Below, piece after piece: positions 9,002-16,937 of a stretch of 64,000 nt of DNA. The notes below the pieces were generated by a model. It was not told where the DNA came from, did no database searches, and worked only from the letters and a program-made list of their open reading frames with translations. Position 1 is the first letter of the stretch. Each line of letters begins with the position of its first letter. The position numbers and the translations under genes are program-made. The DNA comes from Vibrio hepatarius (GTDB taxonomy: Bacteria > Pseudomonadota > Gammaproteobacteria > Enterobacterales > Vibrionaceae), in assembly GCF_018860525.1 (NCBI RefSeq), contig NZ_JAHKPM010000004.1:1-64000 (forward strand), given 5' to 3'.

Positions 9002-9997
9002 ATGGCGAATACAACAATTTTATTACTTTGTGGTGGTGGTTCTGCGGAGCATGACGTTTCGTTAGTCTCCGCTGATTACGTTCAGGATCAACTTGAGTCA
9101 ATTGATAACGTCGATGTGGTCAGAGTTGAAATTACTCAGGAAGGTTGGCTTTGTAAAAGTGAGTTTGTCTATCTCGATACCAACCAAAGTACACTGAATT
9201 TTGCTAATGAGTCCATAAAACTGGATTTTGTGGTACCTTGCATTCATGGTTATCCGGGGGAAACAGGCGATATCCAGTCGATGTTGGAACTGGCCGGTGT
9301 TCCTTACTTTGGCTGTGGGCCTGAAGCAAGTACAAACTGCTTTAATAAAATCACTTCAAAATTATGGTACGACACGCTTTCCATTCCTAATACACCTTAC
9401 ATATTTTTATCTGAGAACAATCAGCAAGCCTATGAAAGAAGCCTTACTGCATATAATGAGTGGGGGACCGTATTTGTTAAAGCAGCCCGTCAAGGTTCAT
9501 CTGTGGGATGTTACAAAGTGAAAGATAGTGAGCAGCTTCAAACTGCAATTAATAATGCTTTTGACTATTCTGATCAGGTACTAGTGGAAGAGGCTGTCAG
9601 GCCGCGGGAACTTGAAGTGGCCGCTTTTGAATATCAAGGCAAGGTGCATATTACACCACCTGGAGAAATAAAGGCGCCAGAAGGTGCTTTCTATTCATAT
9701 GATGAAAAGTACAGCCCTAAAAGCCAATCACTGACAGATGTAGAAGCTAAGGATTTAACTGACGTACAACGTATGGTGATCCATGACACATCGAGAAAAG
9801 TGTTCAAGCAAATGAAGCTGCGGCATTTATCTCGGATTGATTTCTTCCTGACCGCTAATGGGAATGTTTATCTTAATGAAATTAATACTTTTCCCGGCAT
9901 GACTCCCATATCAATGTTCCCCAAGATGTTAGAACACAGCGGTATAAAATTTGCTGACTTTTTGGAAGATTGTATTAAAGCTTCACTTCTTCGGTAG
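9002..9997 (+). CDS. ddlA: D-alanine--D-alanine ligase
   Basis: This 331-residue ATP-grasp enzyme joins two D-alanines for peptidoglycan precursor synthesis in the cytosol. The N-terminus has the LLCGGGSAEHDVSLVSA motif; the ATP-grasp core shows VKAARQGSSVG and the metal-binding end LSRIDFFLTANGNVYLNEINTFPGMTPISMFP. The length fits the Ddl family. It lies apart from the mur-fts cell wall cluster, as does the A-type paralogue in Vibrio chromosome II. It is a single gene with a modest upstream region, beginning directly at an ATG. Confidence 0.92.
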   Translation: MANTTILLLCGGGSAEHDVSLVSADYVQDQLESIDNVDVVRVEITQEGWLCKSEFVYLDTNQSTLNFANESIKLDFVVPCIHGYPGETGDIQSMLELAGVPYFGCGPEASTNCFNKITSKLWYDTLSIPNTPYIFLSENNQQAYERSLTAYNEWGTVFVKAARQGSSVGCYKVKDSEQLQTAINNAFDYSDQVLVEEAVRPRELEVAAFEYQGKVHITPPGEIKAPEGAFYSYDEKYSPKSQSLTDVEAKDLTDVQRMVIHDTSRKVFKQMKLRHLSRIDFFLTANGNVYLNEINTFPGMTPISMFPKMLEHSGIKFADFLEDCIKASLLR

Positions 9998-10244
9998 TGA
10001 ATATGTTTGGTCATTCTATGTATAATATTTACTGGGGTATACCAGCAAATAAGTCTTTGTTTTTTCTTGTTTATAGTGAATGAGTTACGTTGTCTCTTTG
10101 TTGTTAGTATCATTGTAGTGTGATGATTTGTATTGAATTTATTTTTATGGGATGGACTTCAGTAAACTTACTTTGTGCCGATAAACTTGAATAAGGGCAA
10201 TATACAATTATTATTAAATTAACTGATAACTAAGAAAAAATACT

Positions 10245-10619
10245 ATGGCTGCTGCAACATATCGAGGATTTACCCTCAAAACTGCTGGAAATTCTACCGA
10301 TGTATGGCAAGTACAGATCAAAAACCACACTTTGTCTGGAAGTATGCCTGCGGTGAAGAAAAGCATCGATTGGTTTTGTGATACTGCGACAATCATTGAT
10401 CCTAAAGAGTTTGGCTCACTGAATAATAAGAAGCCAGCTGAGGGAGGAAGTCCAGCACAAGAGAGTTTTCATGGTTATACGCTCAAGAACGATACCGGCG
10501 ATCCTAATGAATGGTACTGTTTTTTCAATGGTAAGTTAATTAAAGGTGGAAAACTTGCCATGCAGAAGCATATAGAGGCATACTTGGTAGCTAAGCAAAA
10601 AGCAGAACAGAAGAAATAG
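10245..10619 (+). CDS. DUF3319 family protein
   Basis: This 124-residue cytoplasmic protein contains two related halves: YRGFTLK...TDVWQVQIKNHTLSGSMPAVKKSIDWF near the start and YHGYTLK-like FHGYTLKNDTGDPNEWYCFFNGKLIKGGKLAMQKHIEAYL in the second half. The repeat suggests a duplicated small domain. I recall it as DUF3319, common in vibrios and without known function. It is 6 bases upstream of yciH and probably in the same operon. Confidence 0.7.
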   Translation: MAAATYRGFTLKTAGNSTDVWQVQIKNHTLSGSMPAVKKSIDWFCDTATIIDPKEFGSLNNKKPAEGGSPAQESFHGYTLKNDTGDPNEWYCFFNGKLIKGGKLAMQKHIEAYLVAKQKAEQKK

Positions 10620-10625
10620 TTAGTT

Positions 10626-10937
10626 ATGAGTCTTGTTTATTCTACGGAAGTCGGTCGAATAGCGCCCGAATCTGATATAGTACAGCGCGCCAAAGGCGAC
10701 GGTATAGTGCGTATACAGCGCCAAACAAAAGGTCGCAAAGGGAAAGGCGTTGTCATAGTCTCAGGGCTTGATTTAGATGATGCGCCACTCAAGCTTTTAG
10801 CCGCGGAGTTAAAAAAAGTTTGTGGATGCGGTGGTTCAGTCAAAGATGGCAACATCGAAATACAAGGTGATGCCAGAGATAAAATTAAAGCGCATCTTGA
10901 AAAGAAAGGCCACACAGTAAAATTAGCGGGTGGTTAA
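10626..10937 (+). CDS. yciH: SUI1/eIF1-like translation factor YciH
   Basis: This 103-residue protein is the bacterial SUI1-family factor. It has the family's VVIVSGLDLDDAPLKLLAAELKK beta-alpha segment, the CGCGGSVKDGNIEIQGD core and the C-terminal IKAHLEKKGHTVKLAGG. YciH acts at the ribosomal initiation step, influencing start-codon and initiator tRNA fidelity and linked to stress-related inhibition of initiation. It follows the DUF3319 gene by 6 bases and is followed by an intrinsic terminator at 11056, so the two form a small operon. Confidence 0.9.
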   Translation: MSLVYSTEVGRIAPESDIVQRAKGDGIVRIQRQTKGRKGKGVVIVSGLDLDDAPLKLLAAELKKVCGCGGSVKDGNIEIQGDARDKIKAHLEKKGHTVKLAGG

Positions 10938-11493
10938 TGAATTAATAATTTGTTGGGTAATCTTTGATTAAACCAATGATTATTAGGTATTTTATGGTAA
11001 ATTAACTTATGTTGAATACCGCTTTAAATACACAGTTTTAAAATCACAAGAGACCAAGAGTGTAGCAACACTCTTTATTTTTACATGCTTAATTTAACAT
11101 AATACATATAATGCGCATTTGACATGTGGGTCGGAAAAAGTTGAAAAAGAGCTACATTAAAACCTGTCTACGAGTTTTAGGACCGTAAAATGGTTCATAA
11201 TTTGGAAAGACCTTCTGTAATTAAGCCAATGTCACTACATTTTTCAAAAGCAACCCAAAGGTCACTGTGCAATTTAGTAAGGAATAAACATTATTCTTCA
11301 AATAATAAACTTATATACAATTCTTTAGAGATGGTTTGTAAAATATATATAATTATTCATATCTTATTTGCTAGGTAGATAGTTACTAGCATTGAATGTC
11401 TTTTCAGGAGATATCGTAATAACTCTCGTGATAGAAATCATGGTGGAGGTATATTGTTTCTTAATTGATACAACCAACAAAATAGAGTTCATT
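10938..11493. other. AT-rich intergenic region
   Basis: About 550 bases that hold the yciH terminator (11056-11083) and otherwise no convincing gene. A 62-codon open frame at 11190 lacks a ribosome-binding site and protein-like composition. The promoter of the gene at 11494 presumably lies at the right end. Confidence 0.5.
11056..11083 (+). terminator. Intrinsic terminator of the DUF3319-yciH operon
   Basis: Perfect 8-base stem AAGAGTGT / ACACTCTT with loop AGCA, followed by TATTTTT. Confidence 0.85.
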
Positions 11494-12141
11494 ATGATAA
11501 GAAATGTTTCTACGTCGACTACACAAACTAACAGTTGCCAAACTCACTCAGCAGCCATTCTTACCTGCCGTTCTGTGGCTAAGAAATCAAGTACTACAGT
11601 AAAAAATAGTGTGAAGTTCTTTGAAAACACGATAGCTTCATCTTTCAAAACCAATATCAACTGTCAAATTATAGAAAAAAAACTAGAAAAAGAAATTTCA
11701 AATGCTCGTGACCCCAGAACGGAAGAAATCGTTTGTTATAAAAGGCCCAAAGCATTAGTTGATAAAAGCATTAATTTATTGCTGCCTACTCTAGGCCCTT
11801 TGGTTAATCGAAGCCAACTTCAGTCCAGCCTCGATTACCCTGCCCTAACCTATGGCAATTTAGCATCTGATATAAATTCAATGATGGCCTTACGTAACGT
11901 TCCAGAAATAGGTGATATTGAAATTGAAGAAGGTGAAAAAAGTTTTAGTCAAAGTGAAAAATGCATTGACATCACCTTGGCTAATGATTCTATGCTAGAG
12001 ATTACAATGGATCTCACTAAGAGAGAAGTGATGTTATCTCAAGCTGGTCAAATAAAAAAAGAAGATTTCACAGCATTAGGGGTCTTAAAAGAAGTTATCC
12101 AAGAGCTTTTAATCGATTTTACATTAAAGTCAGAGTCGTAA
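11494..12141 (+). CDS. Unrecognised protein with Ser/Thr-rich N-terminus
   Basis: I do not recognise this protein. From the ATG at 11494 it has 215 residues; the frame is open further upstream to 11392, but that extension is hydrophobic and unlike the rest. The first 45 residues are rich in Ser, Thr and Asn and contain two Cys (NSC, LTC), with no signal peptide. A charged middle follows (about 65-90), then predicted beta segments (CIDITLANDSMLEITMDLTKREVML) and a C-terminal helix. An N-terminus of this kind is seen in type III secretion effectors, but no secretion gene is near, so that is only a possibility. The gene is visibly AT-rich and isolated, suggesting acquisition. Confidence 0.55.
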   Translation: MIRNVSTSTTQTNSCQTHSAAILTCRSVAKKSSTTVKNSVKFFENTIASSFKTNINCQIIEKKLEKEISNARDPRTEEIVCYKRPKALVDKSINLLLPTLGPLVNRSQLQSSLDYPALTYGNLASDINSMMALRNVPEIGDIEIEEGEKSFSQSEKCIDITLANDSMLEITMDLTKREVMLSQAGQIKKEDFTALGVLKEVIQELLIDFTLKSES

Positions 12142-12282
12142 AGTTTGAGGCTTCTCAAATTAATATAGGGTAATTGGTTTGGGACGTTTATAGGCCAGAG
12201 ATATGTACTAGACTAACATGGCAAGTATAATCACACCATTTCTTGGTGATAAAATGGCCGTATTTCGTTTTATTGCTGATAT

Positions 12283-12302
12283 ATACTTGCAGGAGCAAGT
12301 AT
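12283..12302. repeat. Perfect inverted repeat before the acetyltransferase pseudogene
   Basis: Arms ATACTTGC and GCAAGTAT flank AGGA, giving an 8-base hairpin about 85 bases before the frameshifted acetyltransferase start. No T-run follows, so it is more likely an operator or mRNA structure than a terminator. Confidence 0.4.
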
Positions 12303-12387
12303 TATCCACTTTTTATATTAATCACAATTCGTATGAACGAAAATCTAATATGTGCTAAGTTGCTAATTTTGTTCTTAGGATTTATAA

Positions 12388-12805
12388 ATGATAAGGGAGT
12401 ACGATAAATGTGACATAGAGTGCGTACTTGAAATTTGGTTGAATGCATCAGTCAAGGCGCACCATTTTGTTCCTAGTTCTTTCTGGCTGTCTCAAGTTAA
12501 TAACATGCGTAAATTATACCTACCTGCTTCAGAGGTTTATGTATTAGAAATAGATTCTTCTGTGGTTGGTTTCTATGCATTGTATGAAGATAAGCTTGCT
12601 GCCATATTTGTGTCACCAGAAAAGCAAGGGATAGGTATAGGAAAACAACTCATTAGTCATGCTAAGAGTAAGAGAAGGTCGCTGACTCTTAATGTGTACA
12701 AAAAATCAGGAGAGTTATCAATTTTACCTTTCACAAGGTTTTAATGTCGTCAATGAACAAACTGATCAACATACTGGGCAATGGGAGTATGTTATGAGAT
12801 ATTAA
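12388..12805 (+). pseudogene. GNAT acetyltransferase (YjaB-like) broken by a +1 frameshift in an A-run
   Basis: The first frame (12388-12744) encodes 118 residues with the GNAT core: FYALYEDKLAAIFVSPEKQGIGIGKQLISHA. At a run of six A (12700-12705) the frame goes wrong. Reading five A instead continues as YKNQESYQFYLSQGFNVVNEQTDQ and so on to VMRY and a stop at 12803-12805. That restored tail is the expected last GNAT strand and helix (the FY...GF motif). The restored protein would have about 138 residues, resembling E. coli YjaB, an N-acetyltransferase. The lesion could be a real mutation, a sequencing error in the homopolymer, or, less likely, a phase-variable or slippage site. Confidence 0.75.
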
Positions 12806-12887
12806 CAGCTTATTACCCTAAACCATAATTTATAAAATAAGAATAACTATGAAAAAATACATCCGTTTCTCTTTTTACTAAGGTTTT

Positions 12888-13430
12888 ATGAAAATACTAT
12901 CTATCGTAGTGCTTTGCCTTTTTCTCAGTGCTTGTGTAAACAATCATTCAGAGTCGCTCCCTTTTTATGAAAATTTAAATCATCGGCATACTTTCGGTAA
13001 GCATATGACTGATGGGAAAAGTATACGTTTTATATACAGTCCAGAGGGCTTGGTAGATAGAGAAGTGGTTATCAATGTAGAAGCAGGATCTGACCCTGTC
13101 TCTATGCACTTCAGGCTATGTGAGCAGCATGGTGTGTTTGAAGGGCTAGATGATACTGATGAAGAGTATATTAATTCACAGAAAATTGATTGTAACTCAT
13201 GGTTAAAACTGACCCCTTTAATTAATAACAAATACGCCCTATCTTACGAGCTTAACTTATTAATTGGCTTTAAAGTTGAGCTTTCAGAGACAGGTCCCAG
13301 ATATATGCCAATCATGAAAAAGCTTGCTCAATACCGAGCTATCTATCGTAAAAGCTCTGTTGCATATCCACTTCAACGATATGTAAATGAGAGCATTGTT
13401 GAGTCAACCAAGGTTGAATTTAATTTATAA
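12888..13430 (+). CDS. Hypothetical lipoprotein
   Basis: This 180-residue protein begins with a clear lipoprotein signal (MKILSIVVLCLFLSAC, lipobox Cys16). The mature part has no membrane segment and two further cysteines (RLCEQHG and KIDCNSW) that could form a disulfide in the periplasm. I do not recognise a family. It stands alone, with AT-rich surroundings shared with the broken acetyltransferase upstream. An envelope-anchored protein of unknown role is all that can be claimed. Confidence 0.65.
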   Translation: MKILSIVVLCLFLSACVNNHSESLPFYENLNHRHTFGKHMTDGKSIRFIYSPEGLVDREVVINVEAGSDPVSMHFRLCEQHGVFEGLDDTDEEYINSQKIDCNSWLKLTPLINNKYALSYELNLLIGFKVELSETGPRYMPIMKKLAQYRAIYRKSSVAYPLQRYVNESIVESTKVEFNL

Positions 13431-13586
13431 ATATCTCCCTCATTAATAGACACCACTTCTAGGTATTTCATCACACCAAGAGTTACGCTGTCACATTTCG
13501 AAGTGTGTTATTTTAGGTAACTATGTACTGACATATCCAATCAGACCACAAAATGACCTTTGGAAATGCATAAGAGCTGCCGCAGC

Positions 13587-13686
13587 TTGTGACAACATAA
13601 CATGGCAATATATTATGCTGCAAGATAGTAAGCACTTGCAGACCCGGCCAAACCACCCTGTAATAAAATTACAGGGTGGTTTTTTG
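13587..13686 (+). ncRNA. Candidate small RNA ending in a strong terminator
   Basis: A plausible sigma-70 promoter (TTGTGA at 13587-13592, 16 bases, TATATT at 13609-13614) would start a transcript near 13620. It contains a short hairpin (TGCAAG / CTTGCA, about 13619-13640) and ends in the very strong terminator at 13651-13686, giving about 65 nt. The preceding protein gene ends 220 bases upstream, so the terminator is far from it. Expression and function are unproven; it matches no sRNA family I know. Confidence 0.4.
13651..13686 (+). terminator. Strong intrinsic terminator
   Basis: A perfect 14-base stem (AACCACCCTGTAAT / ATTACAGGGTGGTT) with an AAA loop is followed by T residues on the plus strand only. 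The minus-strand side lacks a T-run, so it serves rightward transcription. Confidence 0.85.
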
Positions 13687-13821
13687 GATGAAAGGAACAG
13701 TATAATATGCTGCGCTATATATTTGTTTTTAAAGTATTTTATTATGTATCAAGATGATGATTCTTTTTTTAAGCTGATTTTTCGTGGAGAAATGATTGAT
13801 TCTACAGAGGTGAGATCTGTT

Positions 13822-13858
13822 AAAAAAAGACAAAGAGGGTTATATGGCGACCCTCTTC
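13822..13858 (-). terminator. Terminator of the UPF0181 gene
   Basis: On the minus strand AGAGGG / CCCTCT with an 11-base loop is followed by TTGTCTTTTTTT, just after the stop of the small gene at 13866. Confidence 0.7.
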
Positions 13859-13865
13859 TCAGTTT

Positions 13866-14024
13866 TTAAAGCAATGTGTGTGAGCTATTAGATTGGCTTC
13901 TTATCTGTTCTGCTACAATTTTTATTGCTTGTGCAGTACTCATCCCTTGAGCCATCAGCTCTTGAATTTTTTCTACTGCTTTTTGTTGCTCGGCATGCGA
14001 AAGTGTTGGGAGATCATCAAACAT
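13866..14024 (-). CDS. yoaH: UPF0181 family small protein, YoaH-like
   Basis: This 52-residue protein reads [20 protein letters not shown] then [22 protein letters not shown], very close to E. coli YoaH (UPF0181). The start at 14024 has an AAGGAG ribosome-binding site 8 bases upstream, and a terminator follows the stop. The helical, soluble protein has no established function. The C-terminal acidic tail of the E. coli protein is absent here and replaced by a short Ser-rich end. Strand and start are well supported by sequence identity to the family. Confidence 0.85.
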   Translation of the reverse strand: MFDDLPTLSHAEQQKAVEKIQELMAQGMSTAQAIKIVAEQIRSQSNSSHTLL

Positions 14025-14131
14025 TAGTTGGCTCCTTAAAATTTAGGAGCTAACTATATTATTATTTATGTGAGAGTGCCAGTGTTCTATGGTGAGCAAG
14101 TGTTTAAGGCTTGTTTATTCGTTTGATTTGG

Positions 14132-15346
14132 TTAATAGCTGCCTAGAAAGTTTATGTATACGCCCATGGAGTTTTCGTTTGTATAGCTTGCTCCAATATC
14201 CATTTGAAATAAATTAAGTGGTGATAGTCCAATACCAGCAGTGAAGGTATCATCTAAGTTATCGTAAGCAAGATTACGGCGCCAACCAGCGCGTAATTTT
14301 AACTGACGCATAATATCAACCTCTCCCCCTACTCTTACATACTGTGTGTTGTCTTTAAAGTTAGTGTAACGTTCATCTTCGTTAATGTCATAGTCGACGC
14401 TCAATGCAGAGTAATCAGCGACCAACCCCAAACCAACCGTATATTGCGGCCTAACTTTATATGAATAAGACACTGCGGGTGTTGTTCTAGATTGGCTATT
14501 ATCTATTTGTGATGTCAGTGTTTGTGCTGCGAGTTCTTGGGTAGTAATGTCACGAGAAACAATATTCATGGCTGACACACCAACCCTTAATGGACCACGA
14601 AACCATAAAAAACCTGCATCCATATTGAACATAGTATCGCCTGTGCCATTGTCTCGAACATCTTTAATGTCATAATTGTTAAGGTTGGCGGTATATACAT
14701 AAGTATAAATACGTTGTATTTTGGGAGATACACCAAATGAAATATGTTGGTTTAAAAAGGTTTGATATTTGGCTAATGATATCCCTATTTCTGTTACTCC
14801 AATTGCAACAGCATTGACAGCACTTAACTCCGCATTGACTGCAGTATTGAGGTCAGAGTTCCCTGTGTTGGCACCTGTATAAATATCCGTTTGTGCGAAA
14901 GATTCAATGTAAGCTTTGCCGAATATATTGGCAGCTAACCAGCTGTTAGGAAGTGCAAATGCAACTACCCCCCCTAGTTCAAGCTTAGCGATATCATTTT
15001 CTAAACCATCCAAAGTTGTTTGCAGATTAGCTGCATCTGTTGAGGAAATATTATTCGAACTAACAGCTTCATTTATAATATCAGCCGCTTTTTCGAGACC
15101 ATCAACCATTTCATGCTCATCATTATAGGCTAAACCAACCGATGGGATAATCATACCTGCATCATCATTACGACGATAAATTGCGGTAATCGCGGGGTTG
15201 TAAAACGGAGCGGTTAAAAAGTCAGCAGATACGACACCAGTACCCCCCATTGAATCTCCTCTTGCTTCCACTGCATAGGTTGCCGCATAAGATTGAACAG
15301 AAATAGATGCTAAAGACAATACTAAGATTTTTATTGAATTTTTCAT
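14132..15346 (-). CDS. TraF-like outer membrane beta-barrel protein
   Basis: This 404-residue protein has a Sec signal peptide (cleavage after SYA, about residue 21) and the mature start ATYAVEARGDSMGGTGVVSADFLTAPFYNPA, which I recognise from the family annotated as conjugal transfer protein TraF (TraF_2), related to FadL-type barrels. Repeated amphipathic strands near the C-terminus and a terminal aromatic residue (FLGSY) fit an outer membrane barrel. The label TraF is misleading: no conjugation genes are present. It lies 59 bases after vxrC on the same strand and probably belongs to that operon, as an extra envelope component. Confidence 0.7.
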   Translation of the reverse strand: MKNSIKILVLSLASISVQSYAATYAVEARGDSMGGTGVVSADFLTAPFYNPAITAIYRRNDDAGMIIPSVGLAYNDEHEMVDGLEKAADIINEAVSSNNISSTDAANLQTTLDGLENDIAKLELGGVVAFALPNSWLAANIFGKAYIESFAQTDIYTGANTGNSDLNTAVNAELSAVNAVAIGVTEIGISLAKYQTFLNQHISFGVSPKIQRIYTYVYTANLNNYDIKDVRDNGTGDTMFNMDAGFLWFRGPLRVGVSAMNIVSRDITTQELAAQTLTSQIDNSQSRTTPAVSYSYKVRPQYTVGLGLVADYSALSVDYDINEDERYTNFKDNTQYVRVGGEVDIMRQLKLRAGWRRNLAYDNLDDTFTAGIGLSPLNLFQMDIGASYTNENSMGVYINFLGSY

Positions 15347-15405
15347 ATCGATATAAACTTCTTCATCCCTGTGGTTTATATCGTCTTATTGTGTATGAAC
15401 TTGAG

Positions 15406-16278
15406 TTATTCCTCTATAGAAATATCATATGTTTTACTAATAATTTGGGATTGTTCAACAATTATTGGACCTTGCCACCTTTTATGTGTCATTGAGACTG
15501 CCAATACATAACGATCTGGTGGGACAATATTGGCTTCTAGCGCTGTTGGGTAATCAGATTCATAAGATTCTCCCCACACTTTATTATACTGACCATCAAT
15601 ATAGTCATAAAGTGAAGCATCAAGCTTAGGCAAAGGGCAATGATTATTTAATAGTGCGTTTCTCTCGACGCGCCACTGATCTTTTGATTGCCAACGAATG
15701 GTCACTTTTGCTTTTGATTCACCAAATACCAACCAAGAACTCCAAGATGTTTGATCTTTCGCAGTTATATCGATACGGTAAAGCCCCATAGGAATTTTAC
15801 TATTTAAGTTGTAACGTTTTACGTAAGATCTGAGTGGTGCTTCATCTTGAGTGAGGTCAACAAAAGATTGATCTGCAGAGATACTTTTTTGAACCCAGCG
15901 AGTCAAAGAAATATCAGAAATCTCTTTCCTCGATGATACTTCTACAATGGCCCTATATGAGTCTCTTCCTGGGCTTTGAGTATCTATTGCTCTGACCGTG
16001 ACATTTTTTACCCAATCGGGAAAAGGTCTTGAGTCAAGACCTTTTCCGCAGTCTACTCGGAGTGATTGCTGAAAAAGCTCATTAAGGTGAGGTGATATGC
16101 CCTGATTTTTTTCCTGTTGCCAAACTTCTACCAAAGCAGTAAACATTGCTGGCAGATCATTATTTAGTAAATACTTATGTGCTTGAATCAATGGTGAGTT
16201 TGTTTCAAACCATAACGTATTGGCAGCAGATATAGGCGCACTAACTACTGCGCCAATTAATAGTACTTTAAGTCTCAT
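15406..16278 (-). CDS. vxrC: DUF2861 periplasmic protein (VxrC-like)
   Basis: This 290-residue protein has an N-terminal signal peptide (MRLKVLLIGAVVSAPISA) and a mature region of unknown fold. It corresponds to the DUF2861 family found directly after the VxrAB response regulator in vibrios. Its start codon overlaps the stop of vxrB by one base, which points to translational coupling. In V. cholerae the vxrABCDE operon senses cell-wall damage and controls cell-wall synthesis, type VI secretion and biofilm; the individual role of VxrC is not clear. Equating this gene with vxrC rests on position and family. Confidence 0.7.
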   Translation of the reverse strand: MRLKVLLIGAVVSAPISAANTLWFETNSPLIQAHKYLLNNDLPAMFTALVEVWQQEKNQGISPHLNELFQQSLRVDCGKGLDSRPFPDWVKNVTVRAIDTQSPGRDSYRAIVEVSSRKEISDISLTRWVQKSISADQSFVDLTQDEAPLRSYVKRYNLNSKIPMGLYRIDITAKDQTSWSSWLVFGESKAKVTIRWQSKDQWRVERNALLNNHCPLPKLDASLYDYIDGQYNKVWGESYESDYPTALEANIVPPDRYVLAVSMTHKRWQGPIIVEQSQIISKTYDISIEE

Positions 16279-16937
16279 TAGGCCTTCATTTTATAACCAA
16301 CGCCACGAAGAGTTTCGATTTCTAGCCCAGGTAATTTTTGACGAAGTTGTAAAACATGAGTATCGACGGTTCTTGTGGTTGGAAAATGATTGTATCCCCA
16401 AACGTGGTCCAATAACTCATCACGAGTAAAAACACGTCCAAGGTTGCTAGCTAAGAATAGTAGCAAATCAAATTCTGTTCTCGTCAACGTAATGGATTCT
16501 TCTTTATAAAATACTTCACGCGTTGCTTTATCAATTAAAAGGTGTTCTGTCTGTACCTTATTGTCGTCGTGAGCTTCTGACTCTGGTGCTCTGAGTTGGG
16601 CTCGAATACGTGCAAATAGTTCTGCTTCCGCGAAAGGTTTGGTTAAATAGTCGTTGGCTCCAGCATCTAAGCCAGTGACTTTATCTTTCACTGTCACTAA
16701 AGCGGTAAGCAAAATTACTGGGACGTCTTTAATGGCTTTCCAGCCAACGAGGTGTTCCACAGAATCACCATCTGGTAACTGGCGATCCAAAATCACCAAA
16801 TCTGATTTTTCCCAATATTGTTCAACATCAGCAATGCTTTCGGCGTGAAAACACTCATATCCTGCTTGTTCCAGGCTTACTAACAGGCCATCGGCCAGAT
16901 TTTTGTCATCTTCAACAAGAAGCAGTGTCTGTTTCAC
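16278..16937 (-). CDS. vxrB: OmpR-family response regulator VxrB/WigR
   Basis: The protein is 219 residues from a GTG at 16937, chosen because GGAG lies 7 bases before it and KQTLLLVEDDKNLADGL then begins exactly as receiver domains do. The receiver has the phospho-acceptor Asp in DLVILDRQLPDGD and the conserved Lys in LTKPFAEAELF; the C-terminal winged helix ends in DTHVLQLRQKLPGLEIETLRGVGYKM. It overlaps the end of the kinase gene by 26 bases. In V. cholerae this regulator controls cell-wall homeostasis, type VI secretion and biofilm genes. Confidence 0.85.
   Translation of the reverse strand: MKQTLLLVEDDKNLADGLLVSLEQAGYECFHAESIADVEQYWEKSDLVILDRQLPDGDSVEHLVGWKAIKDVPVILLTALVTVKDKVTGLDAGANDYLTKPFAEAELFARIRAQLRAPESEAHDDNKVQTEHLLIDKATREVFYKEESITLTRTEFDLLLFLASNLGRVFTRDELLDHVWGYNHFPTTRTVDTHVLQLRQKLPGLEIETLRGVGYKMKA

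Noticed and set aside
11190..11378. 62-codon open frame upstream of the unrecognised protein
   Set aside because: No ribosome-binding site, an unusual composition and no sign of a protein fold; looks like chance in AT-rich DNA.
13500..13690. Qrr or other known Vibrio sRNA
   Set aside because: The sequence lacks the conserved Qrr core and does not match Spot 42, RyhB or MicX as I know them; kept only as an unnamed candidate.
13615..13869. 84-codon open frame
   Set aside because: It runs straight through the strong terminator at 13651-13686 and overlaps the yoaH terminator; not coding.
14132..15346. Conjugation gene (TraF) marking an integrative element
   Set aside because: The family is a chromosomal outer membrane barrel in vibrios; there are no other transfer genes, integrase or attachment sites nearby.
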